From contig DASPJR010000123.1 in NCBI GenBank assembly GCA_035628505.1, forward strand, positions 1 to 14,317: a stretch of 14,317 nucleotides of DNA, read 5' to 3'. This document shows positions 1-4,543 of the stretch, piece by piece. The stretch comes from DASPJR01 sp035628505 (GTDB taxonomy: Bacteria > Planctomycetota > SZUA-567 > H5-PLA8). The number at the start of each line of letters is the position of its first letter. The first letter of the stretch is position 1. Both the position numbers and the translations under genes were made by a program. A model generated the notes under the pieces. That model had not been told where the DNA came from, made no database searches, and saw only the letters and a program-made list of their open reading frames with translations.

Positions 1-10
1 CGCGTTACTT

Positions 11-105
11 GCGCGAACTGAAAGTTCGCGCCACATCAGCGCCGGAGGCGCGCGCTAATATAGCCTGGGGTGGAGCCCGGCTTTCGAGCCGGGCGCAGCC
101 CCAGG
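11..105. repeat. Cluster of three palindromic (REP-like) hairpins
   Basis: Three hairpins stand in a row. A 9-bp perfect stem (11-19 with 23-31, loop GAA) is followed by a 5-bp stem (39-43 with 47-51). The third is a compound hairpin: an 8-bp stem (75-82 with 87-94) closed by a TTCG loop, inside a 7-bp outer stem (64-70 with 99-105). No gene overlaps them credibly. Such GC-rich palindromes are typical of dispersed intergenic elements, and the TTCG loop would make a very stable RNA hairpin if transcribed. Function is unknown; there is no T-run marking a terminator. Confidence 0.7.
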
Positions 106-152
106 GACCGGTGCCCCCATGGCCTCTAAGGGCTGAAGGCCCGAAGTGCTCT

Positions 153-184
153 ACATATACGACGGATGAATTTTTGATTTTGGA
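153..184. repeat. 32-bp direct repeat, copy 1
   Basis: The 32 bases starting ACATATACGACGGATGAA recur at 346-377 with three mismatches by eye, exactly 193 bp downstream. Both copies sit in gene-free DNA and contain GACGGATGAA and TTTTGATTTTGG. This is a non-coding dispersed repeat; origin unknown. Confidence 0.8.
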
Positions 185-190
185 AGTCTA

Positions 191-300
191 GCTGTCGAAA
201 AGCAGTGAAATGCGTCGAAATCGCCTCAAATGAATTGAAACGCACTCAAATCACCAAAGGCACTCAAATGCATCGAAACGCACTCATCTGCATTCAAACG
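191..300. repeat. Degenerate 10-bp repeat with phased A-tracts
   Basis: A (G/C)AAA(T/C) core recurs about every 10 bp. AAA starts at 198, 208, 218, 228, 238, 248, then with a small phase slip at 256, 266, 276 and 296. The bases between are not conserved, apart from several CACTCAAA-like units. Short A-tracts spaced at about one helical turn are the known signature of intrinsically curved DNA. No reading frame here is convincing. Curvature is inferred; the periodicity is seen directly. Confidence 0.65.
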
Positions 301-317
301 CCGGCTTGCCATTCCGA

Positions 318-338
318 AATCCGCAATCCGCAATCAGG
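318..338. repeat. 7-bp short tandem repeat (AATCCGC)
   Basis: AATCCGC occurs twice in direct succession (318-324 and 325-331), followed by a diverged partial copy AATCAGG (332-338). It lies between the phased A-tract segment and the second 32-bp repeat. It is probably part of a dispersed intergenic element. Confidence 0.6.
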
Positions 339-345
339 AGCCTTC

Positions 346-377
346 ACATATAGGACGGATGAACTTTTGATTTTGGG
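346..377. repeat. 32-bp direct repeat, copy 2
   Basis: This is the second copy of the element at 153-184, differing at about three positions (353, 364 and 377). The 10-bp tandem repeat begins 13 bp downstream of it; copy 1 is likewise followed by the other 10-bp-periodic segment. The two may therefore be copies of one composite unit. Confidence 0.8.
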
Positions 378-390
378 ACTCAAGAGCTCT

Positions 391-428
391 TGAGGGCCTT
401 TGAGGGCGTTACAGGGCGTTAGAGGGCT
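391..428. repeat. Four-copy 10-bp tandem repeat (TGAGGGCGTT-like)
   Basis: Four head-to-tail 10-bp units start at 391, 401, 411 and 421: TGAGGGCCTT, TGAGGGCGTT, ACAGGGCGTT and AGAGGGCTGA. All share AGGGC at the same phase, with only a few substitutions. This is a short minisatellite-like array without coding capacity. Confidence 0.75.
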
Positions 429-510
429 GATAACCTGACAAGGGTTGACAAATCAGAATGACCCTCTGCCGCCCCGTTCCGAGGCTTACGGTCGCGGGGG
501 GCGATGGGTT

Positions 511-558
511 CCCCGGGCTCGCGCCCGGGGCTACTATGCTGCCGCCCGCTTCGCGGGC
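511..558. repeat. Two GC-rich intergenic hairpins
   Basis: The first hairpin has a perfect 8-bp stem, CCCCGGGC (511-518) with GCCCGGGG (523-530), and a 4-nt loop. The second has a 6-bp stem, GCCCGC (544-549) with GCGGGC (553-558). The motif GGCTTACGG follows the second hairpin (557-565), and a near copy GGCTTACGGTCGCGG precedes the first (483-497), as in a repeated unit. These look like REP-type palindromes; no gene is visible. Confidence 0.65.
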
Positions 559-646
559 TTACGGATGCGGCGTTCTAAGGGCGCTGCGTTAACAGTTCTG
601 CTTGTCTGACGGTCCACGACTGCGGACGGCTAACCCCTCACCCCAA

Positions 647-669
647 CCCTCTCCCGCAGGGGGAGAGGG
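647..669. repeat. Hairpin CCCTCTCCC/GGGAGAGGG
   Basis: A 9-bp perfect inverted repeat (647-655 with 661-669) with a 5-nt loop is preceded by CTCACCCCAA. It is a palindrome type found dispersed between genes in many bacteria. It lies downstream of the minus-strand molybdenum operon and could form a stable transcript end, but the run of U's needed for an intrinsic terminator is absent. Terminator function is not claimed. Confidence 0.6.
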
Positions 670-719
670 AGCCGATCGTCCGGCTTGCGGCGGTTCAGCA
701 CGGACTTTTATCCTGTTCT

Positions 720-786
720 CGTCTCCGTGACCTCCGTGCGCTCCGTGTCTCCGTGTTGAAGTCGTGTTCAAGCCGTTGGGATTTCG
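720..786. repeat. 67-bp perfect direct repeat, copy 1
   Basis: This is identical base for base to 815-881 (offset 95). A further 9 bp on the left, 711-719 against 806-814, match with two differences. Read on the minus strand the unit contains ACACGGAG, GCACGGAG and TCACGGAG spaced 9 bp apart. This short periodic element is found dispersed between genes in many environmental genomes. The reading frame it opens (rich in Arg, His and Gly) is repeat translation, not a gene. Confidence 0.9.
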
Positions 787-814
787 GAGCTTAACTAGAA
801 GTCCATCCTCTTCC

Positions 815-881
815 CGTCTCCGTGACCTCCGTGCGCTCCGTGTCTCCGTGTTGAAGTCGTGTTCAAGCCGTTGGGATTTCG
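815..881. repeat. 67-bp perfect direct repeat, copy 2, overlapping the 3' end of the E1-like gene
   Basis: This is the second identical copy of 720-786. It enters the coding region of the neighbouring ThiF/MoeB-like gene. The last codons (Glu-Ile-Pro-Thr-Ala) and the TGA stop at 863-865 all lie in the repeat. The match to copy 1 ends at 881, within the preceding Gly codon. The gene's stop is therefore supplied by repeat DNA. Confidence 0.9.
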
Positions 882-1636
882 CCGTTGCACACGGCACAGT
901 CCGGATTGCGTTGCATGGATGCGGTGCGGAATTTCATTTCACGTAGATTGCAGAGCAGCATGCGGCCATAAAGAGGCTCGCCAACGCCGGAAATAATTTT
1001 GATTGCTTCGGTCGCACCGATGCAGCCGGCCATTCCGGCCACGGCGCCGAAGACCGGAAATTCGCGCTTCCAGGCGGGCGGGTCATTGGGATAGAGACAC
1101 GCCAGGCAGGGCGTTTTTCCGGGAAGCAGCGACGTGATCTGCGCTTCGAACTCGTACATCGCGCATTCGATCAGCGGGATTTTTCGCCGCACGCACTCGC
1201 GGTTCAGCAGGTAGCGCTCACGAAACAGCGGCGCGCAATCGACTACCAGATCGACGCCTGCAACAAGCCGCTCGGCGTTCTGCTCTGAAATATTTTCCGC
1301 CACGGCCTCAACTTCGAGCCGCGGATTTAATTCACGCAGCCGCCGCGCGGCCGATTCCACGCGCGGCTTGCCGATCCAGTCGTGCGTCATCAGAAGCTGG
1401 CGGTTGAGATCGTTGGGACGTACGTTGCCAGCATGGGCCAGAACCAGACGGCCGATTCCAGCGGCGGCCAGTTCGTACGCGGCGGCACCGCCGACTCCGC
1501 CGGTCCGCGTGATCAGGACCGAGGCGTTCTTCAGCGCCTGCTGGCCGCGTTCGCCAAAGCCGGGCGTCCACATCTGCCAGGTGTAGACGTCGCGCTCAAC
1601 GTCGCTGAGCGGAAGATTTTTTTCTGCGTCGCTCAC
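863..1636 (-). CDS. HesA/MoeB/ThiF-family E1-like protein
   Basis: This 257-residue protein is probably the MoaD-adenylating (MoeB-type) enzyme that activates the C-terminus of the adjacent MoaD for molybdopterin synthesis in the cytoplasm. Visible features are a nucleotide-binding loop TGGVGG (45-50) before a Rossmann-like helix, NDLNRQ (75-80), the Lys at 90 after WIG, DCAPLFRERYLLN (133-145), and two Cys-x-x-Cys pairs (177/180 and 247/250) as in the family's zinc site. Several canonical residues differ: the first Gly of GxGGxG is Arg44, the usual D-x-D is H-A-G (68-70), and the D-N after the second-half Asp is P136-L137. The start is GTG at 1636, with GGAG five bases upstream and 17 nt after the moaD stop. 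The last five codons and stop lie in a 67-bp repeat. Family assignment is firm; catalytic activity and exact substrate are inferred. Confidence 0.88.
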   Translation of the reverse strand: MSDAEKNLPLSDVERDVYTWQMWTPGFGERGQQALKNASVLITRTGGVGGAAAYELAAAGIGRLVLAHAGNVRPNDLNRQLLMTHDWIGKPRVESAARRLRELNPRLEVEAVAENISEQNAERLVAGVDLVVDCAPLFRERYLLNRECVRRKIPLIECAMYEFEAQITSLLPGKTPCLACLYPNDPPAWKREFPVFGAVAGMAGCIGATEAIKIISGVGEPLYGRMLLCNLREMKFRTASMQRNPDCAVCNGEIPTA

Positions 1637-1652
1637 GACTTCTCCAAAAGCG

Positions 1653-1934
1653 TCAACCGCCCGACATCGGAGGAACGATCTCGATCTCGTCCCCGTCCTT
1701 AAGCGCCAGCGCGGCGTTGACCGGAACCTGCTCGCCGCCGACGAACAGCAGCACCGACGGATGTGGCCGGCCGCTCGAATCCAGGATAATGCGGCGCAGA
1801 CTTTCGCCGCGCAGTTCTGCTACCTTGATGAGCAGATCGCCTGGTGTGCATGCGCCATCGAGTTGCACTTCGTCGGACGCAACCCCGGCGGCTGCGCGCG
1901 CCTGAGCGCAGTAGGTCACGCGTACGCGGATCAT
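1653..1934 (-). CDS. moaD: MoaD/ThiS-family sulfur carrier (molybdopterin synthase small subunit)
   Basis: This 93-residue beta-grasp (ubiquitin-like) protein ends in Pro-Pro-Met-Ser-Gly-Gly. The terminal Gly-Gly is the site that is adenylated and then thiocarboxylated for sulfur donation to molybdopterin. The sequence opens MIRVRVTYCAQARAAAG, the usual first strand and helix, and carries LKDGDEIEIVPP before the tail. Its ATG overlaps the modC stop as ATGA, so the two are probably translationally coupled. The E1-like gene follows after 17 nt. ThiS-type proteins are similar but shorter (about 65 residues). The length, the PP-x-SGG ending and the mod context favour MoaD. No moaE large subunit is in the window. 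Confidence 0.9.
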   Translation of the reverse strand: MIRVRVTYCAQARAAAGVASDEVQLDGACTPGDLLIKVAELRGESLRRIILDSSGRPHPSVLLFVGGEQVPVNAALALKDGDEIEIVPPMSGG

Positions 1935-2614
1935 GTGCCTTCTCCCGCCAGCCGCGACTTGGGAGCGCCTGCTTTTTCAAGCGGCCTGAAGGCGCCACGT
2001 TCAATGCTGAAGATCATGTCGCCAAGCTGTTCGGCTTCGCTGCGGCTGTGCGTCACATGCAGCGCGGTGACGTGAGTCTGCTCGCGCACAGTTTTCAGCA
2101 GCGCATACATTTCCAAGCGCGTCTCTTCGTCAAGCGCGCTGAGCGGCTCGTCGAGAATGAGAATACCCGGGCGGCAGGCAAGCGCGCGGCCGAGCGCCAC
2201 GCGCTGCGCCTCGCCGCCGCTTAAGCCCCGCGGTTTACGGTCGAGCAGCTTTGAGAGGCCGAGCAATTCAGCCAATTCGCTTACCCGGCGGGAGATGTCG
2301 GCTTCGCTCCAGTTGCGCAGAACGAGCGCGAAAGCAAGATGCTCGCGAATGCTCATGGTTGAGAAAAGCGCGCGGTCCTGCGGCACGTAGCCGACACCAC
2401 GCTCGGCGGGTTTCAAGTGCGTCACGTCGCGGCCCATAAGGGTGATTGATCCGGAGGCCACGCGGCGCAGCCCGCAAAGGGCCTCAAGCAGCGTTGTCTT
2501 GCCGCTTCCGGTTTTTCCCATCAGCACGCCGTAGGCGCCGGCGGGGACCTCGAACGAGACATCCGTGATGCTGAACGCGCCTGCGTGAACAGTAAGGTTG
2601 CTCACCACAATCAC
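1931..2614 (-). CDS. modC: ABC transporter ATP-binding protein, ModC type
   Basis: This 227-residue ATPase would power the molybdate importer on the cytoplasmic face of the membrane. All ABC motifs are present: Walker A GKTGSGKTT (33-41), Q-loop Gln79, signature LSGGEAQRVALGRAL (131-145), Walker B ILILDEP (151-157) and switch His at 189. It is much shorter than E. coli ModC (about 350 residues) because the C-terminal TOBE/molybdate-sensing domain is absent. Transport control by intracellular molybdate through that domain is thus not expected. The start is GTG, overlapping the modB stop as GTGA. Motifs alone cannot separate molybdate from tungstate or sulfate transport; the flanking modA, modB and moaD support molybdate. 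Confidence 0.9.
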   Translation of the reverse strand: MIVVSNLTVHAGAFSITDVSFEVPAGAYGVLMGKTGSGKTTLLEALCGLRRVASGSITLMGRDVTHLKPAERGVGYVPQDRALFSTMSIREHLAFALVLRNWSEADISRRVSELAELLGLSKLLDRKPRGLSGGEAQRVALGRALACRPGILILDEPLSALDEETRLEMYALLKTVREQTHVTALHVTHSRSEAEQLGDMIFSIERGAFRPLEKAGAPKSRLAGEGT

Positions 2615-3462
2615 GGTTCGACTGCCTTTCCGAATGAAACGTCGGAGCCGAAGAGTCTCACAACGGTGAGAACAATAACGGCGGCGGCGATCATCAGCAA
2701 CGACACGGCGACGGCCGCTTCAATATTCCCGACGCTCAGTTCGAGGAAAACGGTGGTCGACAGAACTTCCGTCCGCATCCGCGTCGCGCCGGAGAAAATC
2801 AGGATCGGGCCGAACTCGCCCAGCGAGCGCGCCCACGCCAGCGTCGCGGCGGTCAGGATTCCCCGCCGCGCTTCGGGCAGCGTGACCATCCAGAAGGCCT
2901 GCGCCTGGCTGCAGCCAAGCGTCAGCGCAACCTGCTCGCTGCGCGGGCTGATCTGGTCGAAGGTCACGCGCATCGTCCGCACGGCGAAGGCGCACGCCAC
3001 AGCGAACTGCGCGACGATGACGCTTGGCACGGCGTAGGTCACTTGAAACGCGTCGTCCAGCGAGCGGAAAAGCGGCGTCTGGAAAAGAATGAGCAGGCTC
3101 AGCCCAATCACGAGCGGCGGCAGCACGATGGGAATATCCAGCAGCGCATCCACCAGCCATTTGCCTGGAAAATCGTGACGCGAAAGCAGGTAGCCGAGCG
3201 GCACGGCGACCCACAGTGAAAGGATCGTCGTGATCGTGCAGGAAATCAGACTCAACTTGATGGCATAACGGATTTCGGGACTTCCGAACGCCTGAAGAAG
3301 ATGAGGCGCTGTCGTGTAGCGCAGGTCGGCGATGAGCATCGCCGCGATCAGCAGGACGTAGGTGCTGCCGAGGAGGCACATGCAGACATAAAATGGAATG
3401 TCCGAGCCGACACGTATCGACGCTTGCGCGGAAGACGGGACTGCGTCCGGCTGCGCGCTCAT
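2611..3462 (-). CDS. modB: Molybdate ABC transporter permease ModB
   Basis: This 283-residue inner-membrane permease has several hydrophobic segments (about 23-45, 67-90, 107-128, 143-162, 203-224 and 247-269). It carries the EAA-type coupling loop for the ATPase: EQVALTLGCSQAQAFWMVTL (176-195), followed by PEARRGIL and SLGEFGP (213-219). SRHDFPGK and IPIVLPPLVIG (110-120) are typical of the ModB/CysT permease family. I start it at ATG 3462, not at the upstream in-frame GTG (3486). A perfect AGGAGG lies seven bases before the ATG, and the ATG overlaps the modA stop as ATGA, matching the operon's other junctions. The permease pairs with ModC and receives substrate from ModA. Confidence 0.9.
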   Translation of the reverse strand: MSAQPDAVPSSAQASIRVGSDIPFYVCMCLLGSTYVLLIAAMLIADLRYTTAPHLLQAFGSPEIRYAIKLSLISCTITTILSLWVAVPLGYLLSRHDFPGKWLVDALLDIPIVLPPLVIGLSLLILFQTPLFRSLDDAFQVTYAVPSVIVAQFAVACAFAVRTMRVTFDQISPRSEQVALTLGCSQAQAFWMVTLPEARRGILTAATLAWARSLGEFGPILIFSGATRMRTEVLSTTVFLELSVGNIEAAVAVSLLMIAAAVIVLTVVRLFGSDVSFGKAVEP

Positions 3463-4292
3463 TTGCCCGCCTCCTGTGCCGACCACGTGCGCCCCTCAGC
3501 CGGCGTGTAACCGTTGCGCTCAAATTCTTTCAGTCCCTTGTCCAACGCAGCAAGATAACGCGCAAAGCGCGTCGCCGCAGCCAGATCGGTGCTGGACTTC
3601 AGAACGGCGACAGCGATATTCGCCACGCTTCCTTCCAGCTCAGGTGTTTTCACCGCTTCAAGATCCGGATACTGCTTGAGCATGGCGTCCCAGATGAATC
3701 CAGCATCGACGGCGCCAAGCTTAACGTCAGCGGCGACGTCGTTCACCGTTCCTTTAAAGACGGTCGTGCGCGCTTTAATCTCTTCCCACTGGCCGGATTT
3801 CTGCAGCGCCTGGCGCGTGCGCGATCCAGAAGCGGCGGCGTCGGGATTAGCTTGAGACAGCTTGATCTCGGGCTTGAGCAGATCGGCGATGCTGTTTACG
3901 TTTTTTGGATTGCCCTTTTTTACGCAGAGAATCAGGCTCATGCGCGCGAGCGGCACGCGTTCGGCGATAAGATCTTTTTTCTGGGCCATGTCCACGTAAC
4001 TGTCGTCAGCGGGAATGTACAGATCGCCGCGTCTGGCGGTTTCGAGATTGGCCAGCAGCGTTTGTGACGCGCCGAAATTGAATTGAATCGGTACGCCGCT
4101 TTCCTGTTCATACCCTTTCGCCGCCGCTTCGAGTGGCGCCTTCAGGCCTGCGGCGCAGTAGACGGTCAGCGGCGTTCTGGAGCTTTGCGCCGAGGGCTTG
4201 CGCAGCAGTGCGATGAGCGCGGCAAGCAGAACGGCCGAGCCGAGAAAGGCGAGGAAAACGGAACTGATTCGTCCAGGTACAAGGCGCCGCAT
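3459..4292 (-). CDS. modA: Molybdate-binding periplasmic protein ModA
   Basis: This 277-residue substrate-binding protein captures oxyanion outside the inner membrane and hands it to ModBC. After a positively charged start there is one hydrophobic segment (about 11-30), then the ModA core: YCAAGLKAP (45-53), NFGASQTLL (72-80) with the anion-binding Ser, RGDLYIPAD (88-96), NPDAAASG (149-156), KGTVNDVA (180-187) and DAGFIWDA (196-203). I see no lipobox and no clear Ala-x-Ala site, so it may stay anchored by its N-terminus. I chose ATG 4292 over an in-frame TTG at 4319 because MRRLVPG aligns with the MLRRLYPG start of the paralogue at 11470-12981. It is the first gene of the operon. It is about 63% identical over 227 ungapped residues (hand count) to the first half of that paralogue. 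Confidence 0.92.
   Translation of the reverse strand: MRRLVPGRISSVFLAFLGSAVLLAALIALLRKPSAQSSRTPLTVYCAAGLKAPLEAAAKGYEQESGVPIQFNFGASQTLLANLETARRGDLYIPADDSYVDMAQKKDLIAERVPLARMSLILCVKKGNPKNVNSIADLLKPEIKLSQANPDAAASGSRTRQALQKSGQWEEIKARTTVFKGTVNDVAADVKLGAVDAGFIWDAMLKQYPDLEAVKTPELEGSVANIAVAVLKSSTDLAAATRFARYLAALDKGLKEFERNGYTPAEGRTWSAQEAGK
3470..3475 (-). promoter_or_regulatory. Strong Shine-Dalgarno for modB, inside modA
   Basis: The minus strand reads AGGAGG, seven bases before ATG 3462. It lies within the last codons of modA and decides the modB start against the upstream GTG at 3486. Together with the ATGA overlap it indicates coupled translation of modA and modB. Confidence 0.85.
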
Positions 4293-4431
4293 GGCTCGAC
4301 CCAAATCAACGAGTTTCAAGAACGCATGAATGCACCTTACAACACTTTAGCAGGTCTCGCTGATAATTTTCGACAGCTCGAGCCATTGTGGAGAGTCAGA
4401 CGAAACGAAAGCAGTTCGAACGCCTTTGCAC

Positions 4432-4447
4432 TTTGTGCACGCACAAA
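4432..4447. promoter_or_regulatory. 16-bp palindrome in the modA/pseudopilin divergent intergenic region
   Basis: A perfect inverted repeat, TTTGTGC-AC-GCACAAA, has arms 4432-4438 and 4441-4447. It lies 140 bp upstream of modA and 96 bp upstream of the pseudopilin-like gene, which are transcribed away from each other across the 251-bp gap (4293-4543). A short, symmetric site here is suited to a dimeric regulator. It does not resemble the ModE consensus (TATATA-rich arms), so I name no regulator. I found no convincing sigma-70 hexamers for either gene. Confidence 0.45.
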
Positions 4448-4528
4448 ATCAGCTCTATTGCACGGCAGAGCCCGTTTTTGCAGAATTTTCTGTCTGAATA
4501 ACGCCGTTCAGCCCGACTACTTGTGTCG

Positions 4529-4536
4529 AAAGGGAG
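4529..4536 (+). promoter_or_regulatory. Ribosome-binding site of the pseudopilin-like gene
   Basis: AAAGGGAG ends seven bases before ATG 4544. It would lie inside the coding region if translation began at the in-frame GTG 4523. It therefore supports the ATG, which also places the prepilin-type Arg-Gly directly after a short basic leader. Confidence 0.75.
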
Positions 4537-4543
4537 ATTCGTT

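Noticed and set aside
9..393. Two short plus-strand frames (9-191 and 205-393) of about 60 codons
   Set aside because: They run through hairpins and repeat copies, and their similar C-terminal phrases are translations of the 32-bp repeat. They have no credible ribosome-binding site or domain.
191..428. Possible CRISPR array
   Set aside because: The repeated units are only 7-10 bp, degenerate and without unique spacers; the 32-bp element occurs just twice, 193 bp apart, and no cas gene is present.
589..897. A 102-codon minus-strand frame rich in Arg, His and Gly
   Set aside because: It is the translation of the two 67-bp repeats plus the CCCTCTCCC hairpin, and overlaps the true end of the E1-like gene in another frame.
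3463..3486. GTG at 3486 as the modB start (28-nt overlap with modA)
   Set aside because: The ATG at 3462 has AGGAGG at ideal spacing and an ATGA overlap matching the other operon junctions. The extra residues (Gly-rich) match the modA frame's tail DNA rather than a permease N-terminus.
2720..3523. 267-codon minus-strand frame over modB
   Set aside because: It is an Arg/Ala-rich out-of-frame shadow of the ModB permease, which has the expected membrane segments and EAA loop.
4293..4319. TTG at 4319 as the modA start
   Set aside because: The paralogue's N-terminus aligns from the ATG at 4292, and TTG is a rarer start; no good Shine-Dalgarno supports it.
4523..4543. GTG at 4523 as start of the pseudopilin-like gene
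   Set aside because: It would place the AAAGGGAG ribosome-binding site inside the gene and add seven residues to an otherwise standard short basic leader.
4293..4543. Moco riboswitch or ModE operator upstream of modA
   Set aside because: I could not assemble the conserved riboswitch helices by eye, and no TATATA-type ModE half-sites are present. A covariance-model search for the Moco motif would settle it; no hit would confirm this rejection.
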